This document shows positions 10,791 to 21,890 of a DNA stretch of 64,000 nucleotides, in pieces. Source of the DNA: Eutypa lata (lineage: Eukaryota > Ascomycota > Sordariomycetes > Xylariales > Diatrypaceae). Position 1 is the stretch's first letter. Each line of letters begins with the position of its first letter. Both the position numbers and the translations under genes were made by a program. The stretch covers positions 2,604,001 through 2,668,000 of the forward strand of contig JAKULF010000004.1 in the NCBI GenBank assembly GCA_022661535.1, given 5' to 3'. The notes under the pieces were generated by a model. That model did no database searches, had not been told where the DNA came from, and worked only from the letters and a program-made list of their open reading frames with translations.

Positions 10791-11136
10791 AATGATGCTT
10801 ACATGGATTCTGCCACAGGGTAGTAATGATTCTTATGGCAAGTTGAAGGGTTCAGTAATGATGCACAAGGCCGATAATATATGGCGGATTACTTATATGC
10901 GATCTTTCAATATACATTTGTCGACTCCTGATAAAATTTTCCGGTCTTAGTGCGTTCTGAGCGATGATGTCAGCCCCATCGAACTACTAGGAGGAACGGG
11001 GTGCATATTCTATGCTTTTTTACTTCGTCTTTTACGCCTCATACTGTTATACACGGACTTTACTCACAGTATTTCAACCGACACTCCGGTGCTCCCGTAA
11101 TAGCAACCTTCTGCCCCAAAAATGCATGCTGTTCTA

Positions 11137-11886
11137 TCACTTAGCCGACCACACGGTGCATTCACTGCATCGCTGCTGACCACATTCTGGGCATCCGATA
11201 TCAAGCATATAACTAGCGTTGCCAAAAGCGCAATGACACTTAAAAGCAATTAGCAACTACACAAAAAAGTAAAGTAAGTGAATTTAACTCACACAATCCC
11301 AACGCCATTTAGATGTATCACCGTAATTACAACCAGGCCCAGGAATAGGATGAGGCAGATTAAAAGGCATGACATCGTTGTCATCTCCATACCCGTCTCG
11401 TCCGGAGTCATCTCCATATCCGTCTCGTCCAGAGTCATCTCCTCCAGATCCGCCTCGTCCAGAGTCATCTCCTCCAGAGCCACTTCCTCCAAGGCCATCT
11501 CCTCCAGAGCCGCCTCGTCTAGAGTCATCTCCTCCAGAGCCGCCTTCTCCCCCATCGTTTGGTATCGTTGATGCCTCACCACCCGTACGCTGTGAGTTTG
11601 TGGGGGGGGCTTTCGCTCTTACTGTGCGGGTTTGGTTCTTTGATACATGCGCCGGTAACTGTCTCGGCTCAATAGGAGTGGTAGGTAGGATGTCTGGAAT
11701 TGATACATGCGCCGCCGGTAACTGTCTTGGCTCAATAGGAGTGGTAGGTAGGATGTCTAGAGTAGCTCCAGTTGTTTCTGATGACTTTGTTCTCTGTGGA
11801 TGATCTTCCGGCTCCCCTCTAAGATATTTGAATAGGCCAACAATAGCTGCATTTGTCCTACTGGCCTGAGGGAAGACCAAATCCAT
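11137..11886 (-). CDS. Zinc-ribbon protein with Gly/Asp repeat tract
   Basis: Model: complement(join(11137..11238, 11293..11886)), 231 aa, intron 54 nt (GTGAGT, GCTAATT branch, TTTTAAG). The spliced C-terminus is WRWDCCHCAFGN, then D-x2-CPECGQQRCSECT. This W-x-C-C-x-C ... C-x2-C-x4-C-x2-C arrangement is the fungal double-zinc-ribbon type, and it appears only when the intron is removed, which supports the model. The middle is a Gly/Ser/Asp tract made of GGSGGDDSGR-like decapeptides; before it lies a duplicated segment DILPTTPIEPRQLPA. Role unknown; the ribbon should bind zinc and perhaps protein or nucleic acid. Start is uncertain: a strong acceptor (TCTTCCCTCAG) ends just after the ATG at 11886, so a true first exon could lie upstream, for instance in the frame beginning at 12130. 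Confidence 0.65.
11380..11553 (-). repeat. Tandem 27/30-bp coding repeat
   Basis: Six head-to-tail units beginning GTCATCTCC on the plus strand, two of 27 bp then four of 30 bp. They encode the Gly/Asp-rich tract of the zinc-ribbon protein. Confidence 0.85.
11642..11759 (-). repeat. Tandem duplication of about 59 bp in zinc-ribbon gene
   Basis: Two adjacent near-identical copies, each starting GATACATGCGCCG and ending GTAGGTAGGATGTCT. They encode the duplicated peptide containing TTPIEPRQLPA. Confidence 0.85.
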
Positions 11887-12571
11887 GATAAGAGATCAGA
11901 GTGATGAGAGAATGAAGTCAATTCAACTATTAGATACTTAGAGACATCATATCATAGAAAATACCTATATGTTCAGGGCTTGGTAGGATGACAACTGTTA
12001 ATTCATGAGTAAAAGCGCCATGATGAAAGGAAGAGTGAACACATGCGACTATTAAAAATAAATATTTCCATTTGAGCCCAGCCTTGTCACTTTCGCTGAT
12101 ACTTGAAGATGGGGTTGCCAAGTCAAGCATTGAGTGGTGAGTAATTTTGAACTACAAGTGATATGCACGAGGGGGAGGGGAGACGTTTGTATTAGAAAAT
12201 GCAAAAGTTAAGCTATACATATCATTATCAAGGACATATATTGAAATGAGTGTATAGACATACCAGTAATACATGGCTGATACCGGAGAACCCAGCAATC
12301 CCTACTTGATAGTAGCTTGAACTGACAGGCACTGGTCTCCGTGAGCTATGTCGTTGGCTGCCCCTCAATCATGGAGGGGCGAGAGAATACAACCGGAAAG
12401 CACATTACTTAAACACAGCCCCGCCATGTAGCCTGCTGCGCCTTAGCACTATGCATGGCAGGAAAGTCTGGCCATAGACAAGCAGGCATCCGAAGTAGTA
12501 CGGTTTTCTTTAGCAAATAAGCCTCCAAAAGGTAACATTGTAAACAATACCAGGAGAACCTAGCATAAATT
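11887..12571. other. Intergenic with possible upstream exon
   Basis: Upstream of the zinc-ribbon gene. A 66-codon minus-strand frame (12130 down to 11930, MLDLATPSSSISESDKAG) may contain an extra 5' exon of that gene, though I found no donor that keeps frame with a normal GTRAGT. The remainder is the 5' flank of the DUF6594 gene. Confidence 0.4.
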
Positions 12572-13515
12572 ATGACAAAACCTTCCAAGTTAGATGTCGA
12601 AGAGAAACCGTGGAAATACGTGGGTTATAGGGGATATACTGAGTTCATCTCGTCAGATGACGATTTCTATGTATTGCGCCGCTTCGACAATATTAATGTT
12701 AGACTTGCTCTTCGACTTCAGGATGACATATCCTCATTAGAAGAGCGGCTGGAGTATCTTGACATTACATATAGCAGTAAAGAGGCACAAGATCTGAATA
12801 ACGGCACATTTAGGGACGACCTAGAAGATCGGGCGGAATTACTGGATCTACTGCTGGAAAAGGTTGAGCGATATAGTAAGTACCGCATCTCTATCCTCAT
12901 ACATTGTGTTAACGTACCCAGATAACCTTCTTATTCAACAGTCCAGCCTAAAGAAATACCCCCGAACGCCAAAACGGGATGTGAAAAACATCAAGAGATG
13001 GCATGAGAATCATGATGGGATTGCAATCATGGTAGATGAGCAGAAGTACCTGGATCATGATACAGACCTCATCTCTGTAGTCCAGCGGGATAAGACCCCA
13101 CTACGTCGAGTTATAGATGGCTCTCTACTGCTGAGGACACTCTCCATCTGGAAGAAGGAAAAGAAAGGGGTCTCAAGCTACGATGAAGAGAACGTAACAT
13201 ACTACTCAGCAAAGCGCATGGATGCCTTTGCTTCCGGGGCGATTATCGCCGTCGGTAGTGCTATGCTGATCGCCCCTATCTGGATCCTTCAAGCGCTGAA
13301 TGATCCGAAAGCGAAACTGGGGGTGATCACGGGGTTTATCTTCGCGTTCCTTCTCATACTGTCTCTAGCCATGGTCGCGAAGCCGTTTGAAGCACTGGGT
13401 GCGACCGCAGCGTAAGTAGGGCTCCGTATAATATCATTACCTACACTAACACACTTGTAGATACGCCGCCGTCCTGATGGTCTTCCTTCAGCTTGGTACG
13501 ACGGACGGAAGTTAA
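12572..13515 (+). CDS. DUF6594-family membrane protein
   Basis: Fungal DUF6594 family, function unknown. Model: join(12572..12875, 12922..13411, 13461..13515), 282 aa. The family start is clear: GYRGYTEFISSDDDFYVLRRF, then NVRLALRLQDDISSLEERL (the Leu/Glu coiled-coil segment), then after the first intron LLIQQSSLKKYPRTPKRDV and NIKRWHENHDGIA. The C-terminus has three membrane helices: FASGAIIAVGSAMLIAPIWIL, VITGFIFAFLLILSLAMVA and, after the second intron, AAYAAVLMVFLQLG. Both introns use GTAAGT donors. The first is only 46 nt and ends at TACCCAG; choosing that acceptor rather than the later CAACAG keeps the frame and retains LLIQQ, which the family has. These proteins are common in accessory regions; no partner gene is seen nearby. 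Confidence 0.85.
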
Positions 13516-14678
13516 GCGAGAGCAGATCTAGAAGATACTACATGGACGTTGGAAGAGCAACGAAAAGGAGAAAAGCGTACGTCTTGAGAGTTATTCGGGT
13601 ACTACTTAAGCCTCATGTTCCAAATTAGATGTCGAGTGATACAGTATGTTGCTAGATTAAAGAGACACCTCGAAGACCTTTCGAGCTCTTAACATATCAT
13701 GTCGAGCCATATTGTTGGGTTTGAGAAGTCAAACTATCTAAACTAAATGGATTGATATATGACCAACGCTGATGGACGCCCTAACATCCCTTGTCATCTT
13801 GTCCCCCCTAAAGTTTACCACCTCTCCTAGAGTAGAGAGAGGAATGCCCATATTTTTAACTGCTAGAACCCCCCTTTGCGCGAGACAGTCAAACAGGCGG
13901 GCAGACACCGACTTGCTTCCCTTCCCTATCACGTTGACGAAAGCACCCTTTATCGTGTCTATGATATCTAACAACCATTCTTACCACAGAACCCTGACCG
14001 CAGCCCGCTTCCCCGTTCAACTCCCTGCTAACGATTGTACCATTCTAGAAAAGTCTTCAGAGCCCGAGCCTTTCAAGCAGGGAGCTCAGCATGTGTCCCT
14101 CAATCTCCGAAGCCTATTACATCAAACGCGCTTGTTTTGCTGTGATTACTCCTTTCCACACATAGGTACCACCCAACAGCTAGCACACTTCGCAGCCAAG
14201 TTAGTCACGATACATAGCAAGACGCACACGCATATTGTAGATGAAGAAAACATGAGTCATCATAATAGAAAGGCCGATTCACCAGCAACTTAAAAAGGGG
14301 ACTATCTAAGGTGTTTTTTCTTTTCTTTCTCATAGAGATGGTATCCCTTTTGTCCATCCATCCATCCATCCAATATCATTTCGTCTTGTCCATCTCTCCC
14401 CCTTCACTCCCATGATGCGGCCATTTCATGTTTTGATGAGCATTATTCCGTCTCCATAAGAATCGATTAGCTTATTCCCACCCTCGCTCGCTGACACGAA
14501 AAAACACGCTGTCAAAAAATAAGGAGGGTAGGTAGGAGTCCTCCTTCGCCTCTCCATGTGTCCCTTTCCTTCGGCCGCGAACGTACTCTCATTGCTCTTT
14601 GTCAGAAGGTATCATTGGATATATAAAGTAACGTATCGGAAAGACGTCAAAAATAAAAACCCCCACATGGTAGTTCCT
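13516..14678. other. Convergent intergenic region
   Basis: 3' flanks of the DUF6594 and Hsp70-like genes. A short coding-like segment on the minus strand (13738-13974) is listed separately. A (CATC)n run sits at about 14355-14371. No RNA gene seen. Confidence 0.5.
13738..13974 (-). other. Coding-like fragment, possible gene relic
   Basis: A 78-codon minus frame without a clear ATG reads like real protein: LDIIDTIKGAFVNVIGKGSK, then RLFDCLAQRGVLAVKNMGIP and GEVVNFRGDKMTRDVRASI. Upstream in frame is a stop, just before a possible AAG acceptor. I do not recognise the family. It could be a terminal exon or a remnant of a lost gene. Confidence 0.25.
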
Positions 14679-17120
14679 CTACCTGAATCTAGATCTGCAG
14701 CGGCCCATAACTTCTCCCTGACAGACTAATTCGGCGCTGAACTCTGAACCATCAAGAGTCAAGTATATGTCGAAATACACCCGGTAAAAGGTGCCCTGGG
14801 GCGTGTCCATACGCTCAAAATCCTTCTCGAGATTCTTTCGCGACAAGTCGGACGTGAGCGTGACAACCTCCTTTATCCCTGTTGGCTTGTTAGTGACTGG
14901 AGGAGTTTTATTGGTGAGGGAGTATACATACGAGGATCTTTTGTGTACTCTGGACAAACATCATCATCACAGGCGTATAGTATATCTTCGTACATGAGCG
15001 TGGCACCTGGAGCAACCTGTCTGAAGAAAGAGACTTTGACGGGTTCACCAATCTTGACTTTCTGGCCCTTCTGCACGAAGATTTGTCGGGTGAATTTGCA
15101 ACGATCTTTACCGTCAAGCGATGGCACACGGTACGCCTCGGGGTGGTAGCCCTCCTTGAAAGGTTGTAGAGTGGCCATAAGGTAATGACGACGCGCAACA
15201 CGATGTGTGATAACTCTTTCCGTAATACCAGCTGTGACGGCACCCTTGACGATAGCAGCAACCGAATCCATGGGTCGTACAACCTTGCCTTGGAACTGAG
15301 GAGGAACGTGTAGCTTGATTTGCTGGAATAGATATTCCGAAGCACCAAAACCACCAACCACTAGGATGTTCTGCAGCGTACGGTTCTGGGCCTGGATAGC
15401 GATAATTTGGTTCCGGACAAGCTCTAGGATTCGGTTGACGACGGGCTCGAAGCATTGGAGGATCTCTTCGTTGGTGAAAGTCATATAACCTTCTTCGATA
15501 CCGGCCTCGGGGAACTCAGCCTCAATACCAACATCAACAGCCCACTTCTGACCATTGTTCCGGAAATCAGCCTTGATCCGATTCTCGAAATCCATAATGC
15601 ACTTCGCGTACACTCGACCAGCAGTCTTGGATCCGTCCGGTAACTTCATTTTTCGGATCTTCGTCCGTAGGATGTTACTAAAATTTCTGTTGAGAGCCGT
15701 CGAACCGCACGAGTCACCAGAACCAGCAGTGCATTCAGCTACGGTGAAAGGGTTCTCGTCCTCCACCTCGTATGCGATTAAATCAACGGTACCACCACCA
15801 CAATCGACAATGAGAATGGCATCGTGAACCTTGAGGTTGAGCAAGCCCGTCTTTGCGCAGAAAAGCGACGCAGCCTCGGGTTCGCTAACGAGGGTCAATC
15901 TATTATCATTCTCGTCTCGGAGAAAACCAGCCTGGATAGCTGCTGCTCGAGTGGCGGCCTTGCCAGCATCGTTCCAAATGGCTGGTACTGTCAGGTAGTA
16001 ACGGATATTGCGCTCCTCTCTGTTGAAGACTTCACCCAGAGTTTTCTGTAGTGCTGCGCGCATAGCCTGCCGCAGCTTGAATAGGTAGTCGGCGGCGACA
16101 TCGATCTCCGACTTTCCAGGTGGCAGAGGTGGCAGGTTAATGGGGTCGATGTAGGTGTTTCCAGAAAGCATTAATTGAAGTTTGAACCATTCAACCTTCT
16201 GTACGCCGGGCTTGGGGTAACCCGTCGGTGCTAACGCATCGGCAATATCTGGACCCCATCCGACCACCTTCTGATATTGATCGTAGTATAATACTGTGGG
16301 TATCTTCGCAAGGTCAATGTTTCATTCTTATATTAAATTATTATCAGAATACGCATACCTTTTGTTTCGTATATGATCCAGCGCCAGGCCATTCTGTGAT
16401 GATATCTTCCTTTGCTTCATTGTTGGTGGCGAATGCGAATGCGACACCGGAGAAAGTTGTACCCTGCATTGCGCTAGATTAGCTTCAGCCGATCCGGAGC
16501 TGTCATATCGATGGCTAAATACTTACAAAGTCAATTCCGACAATAAGTTGCGCCTTGCTTCGACTGTTCCCCTCTACTTCAGCGGCCGGCCTTCCGTACT
16601 GCGCCATAGGATTAGGAGGTGCTAGAGGAGGAGCGGGCGGTGGGTAGCCAGTAGCATATCCGGGAGGACCACCGCCGACACCTGGAGGAGGATGCGCTCC
16701 TGGTTGACCTGCCATTTGGGGGGGATAACCAGCGACGGGGGCACCTGTATTGATGGGAGGAGGGCCGCCAACCATTTGACTAGGTGGCGTACGGGTTGGA
16801 CCCTGATGTGTTAAAGGACTTTCACGACCAACTGGAGGCGGTGGACCGGTTTGATAATTGGCAGTGTAACTAGGCGGACGTGGGCCAGCTCCAGGATGGT
16901 TCATCGTCGGGAGGCTTTGTTGCGATGATGAGGATGTAATGGAGGGGGCGGGACCGGGACCAGGACCAGAAACTGGTTGGGAAGTTGGAAATTGTTGCGG
17001 TATTTGAGGTGGCGGGGTTGAACTCGAAGGCGGGCGGTCAGGCGAAGGGATACTGGCAGTGGATTTCCGTTTACCAAATCCTAGGCCTTTGAAACGGGAG
17101 TTCAAATTCAAAGAACTCAT
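14679..17120 (-). CDS. Hsp70-like ATPase (HSPA12-type) with Pro/Gly-rich N-terminus
   Basis: Model: complement(join(14679..14878, 14932..16303, 16359..16463, 16527..17120)), 756 aa. Residues 1-190 are low-complexity Pro/Gly/Ser/Gln with a basic start (SRFKGLGFGKRK). The actin-like ATPase domain follows: LIVGIDF joined by splicing to GTTFSGVAFAF (phosphate 1, about 192-208), LTVPAIWND (about 337), VSEPEAAS (about 372), IVDCGGGTVDLIAYE (phosphate 2, about 398-412) and NILVVGGFGASEYL (adenosine motif). After it comes a short beta region, with no full DnaK substrate lid and no EEVD end, as in fungal HSPA12-like proteins. Expected to be a cytosolic ATPase; client or partner unknown. The first intron splits the phosphate-1 motif exactly at IDF/GTT, so the boundary is certain. 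Start at 17120 is the first ATG giving a plain soluble N-terminus. Confidence 0.88.
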
Positions 17121-20040
17121 AAGGAAGGAAAAGGGATACGGCGCGGAGGTAAGGCTAAGTAAAAGAAAGGGAAGGAAAAAGAAAAAACGAAGGGGCGTGT
17201 TCGGAATTGTAAGCAGTGTAATTAATTCCTTTTTAGTTACCACGAGGCAAGCGGGCTGACAGACTAGATAGACAGACAGACAATCAGGCAGGCAGGCGAA
17301 GGTAGGATCTCTTGTCTGATGAGAGCGGGGGGGAGACAACGAGGGGGCAGGGGGGCGTGTGGCTCGCTTTCCTTTTAGTCCTTGTCTGTTTCCGTATACG
17401 TGCAAGTGAGAAAGATGTCCCTACGCCAGCGGGGGAGTGGAGGACTTATCCTATCACTAGAGCTAGTAACTTGCTGTGGCAGCAGAGGTCTAGGTAACGT
17501 TAGGTATGTATGTAGCAGTAGATAGATGATAGTTCAAGTGTAGCTAGTAGTGTGATGGCTAATTGAGGGGCGCCTGGGCATGCAAGATGCGATGAGTTAC
17601 CTGTGAAAACAAGTAGACTCTAACTATTGTATGTACCTTAAACACCATCAATGGAGGCATGTATTTATTTATCTCCCTTTGGTGAAGAATAGGACTGATG
17701 AGTAGTGGCGTTATTTTGAATCCGGGCTTGGGTAAAATTTAGATTGCTGTAGGTATCCTAACGTTAGCTTGTGGCAGTCCTGGTGGTATCCAGAGGGGAA
17801 AAGAGGGGAGTGGGAATGCACTCGCACTCGGGAAGACCTTAGGAATGGAGCCAAGAGGTAAGAAAATAGAAACGAGCTAACCAATCACAGCTTAGAGATG
17901 TGGGTCTTTCCCCTGCCTTTCATTCACGGAGATTCCAGATGTCCACTTTCCTGCTGTGGCTGATTGAAAGCTGACAGCGCTAGACGAGGGTTGTTGTTGA
18001 CGATGCCTTTTGGTTAAGTAAGGCTGAGCGAACCGCGGTGGAGTCCGTGAGGAGTAAAGTGTGAAGGTCCTCCCTTGGTCCTTAGAGTTTCGAGTCCTAC
18101 GACCTGACTCTTGGGTACTACCTAGTTAAAACTACCACCGTTAAGTAACAATTGAAGCCCAAGAGACATCAGATGATGAAAATCAAGTGTAAGGTAGAGA
18201 GGCAAACCAATTCGGAGGGAGAGCAAAGTAAACAAATCGAGGGTGATATGATTATAGTTAGATGCGTAGTTGTGATATTTAACAGTACGTATAGTGGTAA
18301 GTTAGATAGGAACAGAAAATCCCATTTCAGCCGTTACAACATGAAGTGTGTAATATACAATACTGTACATACTATACCTGCGAAGTGGAGTTGATAGCTT
18401 AATGACCCATACAATTCTCTGCTCTCTAGGTCTTTGTCCATGGTTCTTTTAATCCTACCTGCCTACATATATTGGTAAGAACGCTATATCAGTTCATACC
18501 TGACCTAATGCATAGTACAGCAAACATGTACGTGATGAAATCAGCTGTATCACAAACTTCAAATTGAATTGCTAAAATCTAGAACTAATGCTAATGTTGC
18601 CAGTTATGTCAATATTCGTCCTAGCAAGCTAACAGATGATAGTGCGTATGAAGATTGAGATAGGTATGCAAGTTGAATGCGCACCAACATCCAAATCTAC
18701 AAGCAACTTAACCAAATAAAATACAAATAAATAGAAGCAAGAAAACACCAAACAGGTTCTAGAGGCACAATACTAGGCATAAAATACATATACCTAGGTA
18801 GGATATGTGAAAGACATCATCACTAAATAGAAATGCAATGTATTAATGCCGTCCAGCGCGATACCCCCAAAATGGCTTTTTACAAAACATGCACTATGAA
18901 GCTCAAGAGGGAAGTTGATAAAGTATACAACCCCTAGTTATTTATCAAATTTTATAAAAAGGGCGAACCTTTTTGCTATAACATATTCGCATTGGAACCC
19001 AAACAAGCGTATGTAGTTATTCCTAACACTCGGGAAAAGAAAAACTCGATCATGATAAGTAACATTCGGTTGCACCGAGCAGTGTTATGCGGCACCAAGG
19101 GCCTCACTGCTACATAAGATATTGTTTGCTGCTGATCAGGGGGGTTATGCCTTTGCATCGTCTAGTGAAACTGCTTACATATGAAACTGACTTTATGTAC
19201 GTATTATTAAAGAATATTCCCGGCTCTTGCCCAACATGCAGTTCGGGGACCTGGGTGCTTCAATTGGAAGTGTCTCCAGTGTGTTGGCAGGTTCATGTAG
19301 GACTTTGTCCGCCAAGAACCAACCCACTCTTCTATTACAAGGTCACAGAGTCCTACATCTCGGCTGGCACCTGGGGTGGACAGTTAGGAATCACCTGCCT
19401 GCCAGTCAATTCGTGCATTCAATGTTCCAACATGAATTTAACTAACGTTAGGGAAAGAAGTTGGGTCGGAGGTGAACTAGCCGGGTACGTAAACCGAAAC
19501 GTAATCTCAACATCGGCTCAACTCAACGTTGGTGCCCGACATTGTAACAACATTATAACAACAGACTATAAATTGAAGCCCGATTGATTGAAACTGAATG
19601 CGATCAATAATAGACATTCTTTTTCGATATTTCGCAAACTTCGTCATCGTCATTACAACATGACACCAAATTTTCAATACTGCGCATTGTCCGATGCAGA
19701 CAATCCATACTTAACCCCTCTTTTGAGGCTGAGTTGTGTGCTGAGCCTTGCTCGTTACCAGCGTCTTGTTATAGGCCCGTTTAGCGGCATTGACAGCCAC
19801 GTTTTACCGCAACCGTGAATGCTCCTAACACCCCCCTCCCCATGGAGAATGACCGGTCAAGGACGACAATCCTTGTCAAGCTCCATATAACTCTTTCGAA
19901 TCTGCGAATCGTACTTCGTATTTCGTAAACGAGTATGAGTGACCGACCCTCCGGGAGAGATAGTCTTCATACGCGAGCTATTAATGGTTGTTAGCCGCGC
20001 AACGTTTAAAGCTTTAATGATGGCTTTTAATTAAAGGTTT
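17121..20040. other. Intergenic, gene-poor
   Basis: Upstream flank of the Hsp70-like gene, with GGCAGGCAGG/ACAGACAGAC runs at 17268-17300, then A+T-rich DNA without a convincing gene. A 166-codon plus frame at 19087-19587 is Cys-rich but unlike any family I know and lacks gene-like structure. Base composition falls sharply toward 20 kb, where the A+T island begins. Confidence 0.5.
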
Positions 20041-21754
20041 TTTATTAAAAGGATTTAATTTATATATTAATAATATATATAATTAACGTTTTAAATCTTT
20101 TATTATTTATTTATAAATTAATTTAATTATATTAAAAGCTTTAATTATATTAAATTTTAATAATAAATATAATAAATAAATTATATATATAATTTTAATA
20201 AGTTTTTAATCGTTATTATAAATTAAAAAAATATAATATCTTTTATTTTTTTTAATTATTAATAATAAAAATAAAAATAATTATTATTATAACGTTAATT
20301 ATAATAATATTAAATTTATTATTATTTATATAAATAATTATTAATAAATAAATTTATATATATTAATTTATTATAATATATTTTTTATATTAAAATAATT
20401 AATTATAAATTATATAAATATAAATAATATAATATATATTATTATAAAATTATATAAAATAATTAATTAAATTATATATAATAAATAAAAGTTAAAGTTT
20501 AATAATAAAATAAATATTAATATATATTTATAACGAATAATAAAATATTATAATAAAAATAATAATAATAAATTTAATAATATTATAATATTAATAACGA
20601 AAAACGAAAATTTAATTTCGTTTAAATAAATATAATAAATAAATTATATATTACTTTATATATTAAGTTTTTTTTATTAATTATATTTTATATATTTATT
20701 AAATTTAATATAAAAAAATATTTATAAATTTTAAAAATTAACGAAAAAAAATTTAATTTAATTTAATAAATTTAAGCTTTTTATATATTAAAAATAACGT
20801 TTTTTTTATATAAATTAATTTTAATTTTTATAACGTTTTTTTAAATAATTAATTAATAAAAATATATATTAAAAAAATAATTAAATTATAATATTTTAAA
20901 TTAAATAAAAATTATAAATATATATATATTATTATTATAACTTTTATTAAAAGTAATTTCTTTTTAATTAAAATCAAAAAAGCTTTATATATTAAAATTA
21001 TTTTATTTAAATATTTTTATAATTAATATATTATTAATATAATTTTAATTATTTCGAAAAAAATCGTTTAAAAATAATATTATATAATAAAAGCTTAAAG
21101 TATTATTATTTTAATAATATAATAAATAATTATAATATATTAAAAAAAAAATATTTAAATAAGTTTATATAAGTTATTTATTTAAATAATTATTTAATTT
21201 ATATATTATTATTATTATTTTAATTAAAAAAATTATAACGCTTTAAATTTTTTTTATATAATATTATTTTTAAACGATTTTTTTCGAAATAATTAAAATA
21301 ATAATAATAATATATAAATTAAATAATCGTTTAAATAAATAATTTACGTAATTTAATTTAAATTTATAAATTTATAAATTATTTTATAAATTTAAAAGTT
21401 TTTTTTAATTATATATTATTATTATTATTTTAATTAAAAAAATTATAATATTTAAAGTTTTTATTATATTAAATTATATATATACGATTTTTTTATAAAT
21501 AATTAAAATAATAATAATAATATATATATAAAAAATATATCGAAATATATTTATAAAGTAATTTTTATAAAGTAATTTTTATAAAATAATTTATTAATTT
21601 TAATTTATACGGCTTTATTTTAAATTTAAAAAAATAATAAAAATTTTTATTTATATATTAATTTATAAATTTAACGTATATAAAATTTTTAATTTATCGA
21701 ATTTATTTTAAATTTATTACGAATTACTTTATATTAAAACGCGATATTTTATAA
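20041..21754. repeat. RIP-like A+T island (mutated transposon remnant)
   Basis: About 1.7 kb made almost only of A and T. Reading every line, I find a single CpA (20975) and no TpG in the whole block, while CpG (AACG, TCG), CpT and ApG still occur. Loss of CpA and its complement TpG with CpG left in place is the hallmark of repeat-induced point mutation in ascomycetes. Internal inverted and direct repeats suggest at least two copies of a mobile element, inverted to each other. No open frame survives. Compatible with heterochromatin. Confidence 0.8.
21043..21298. repeat. 44-bp perfect inverted repeat inside A+T island
   Basis: Bases 21043-21086 are the exact reverse complement of 21255-21298, with TTTCGAAA and TCGTTTAAA cores. 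Nested between and around them, 21193-21226 is repeated inverted at about 21291-21324, and a 38-bp segment at 21201-21238 recurs directly at 21411-21448. Confidence 0.8.
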
Positions 21755-21784
21755 CATGTAAAAAGCAAAAAATCACTAAATGAA

Positions 21785-21890
21785 CTTAGGCCGCCGTAGC
21801 TCCGCATCGATCCTAAAGATCTGATTGGCCGAAACTTAATGCATTAACTTAGTACAAAAAATACATACAACGAAGCTACGGCGGCCTAAG
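21785..21890. mobile_element. Short inverted-repeat element (MITE-like or terminal repeat remnant)
   Basis: CTTAGGCCGCCGTAGCTCCG at 21785-21804 pairs with CGAAGCTACGGCGGCCTAAG at 21871-21890, 19 of 20 positions, enclosing 66 bp without coding capacity. It starts 30 bp after the A+T island ends. The G+C-rich arms contrast strongly with their surroundings. No clear target-site duplication is visible. Confidence 0.55.

Larger units (their letters stand above)
9470..11136. other. Gene-poor spacer with weak small frames
   Basis: Contains the thaumatin-gene upstream flank (9470-9780) and two doubtful small frames listed separately (9784-10191 minus, 10701-10790 plus). A GTTTGG-to-CACAG splice or an indel would be needed to join the 10701 frame to the open stretch up to 10950. 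Otherwise A+T-rich without recognisable content. Confidence 0.4.

Noticed and set aside
19087..19587. 166-codon Cys-containing plus frame
   Set aside because: No domain pattern, no signal peptide, no intron signals; sits beside the A+T island in gene-poor DNA. Kept only as a note in the spacer entry.
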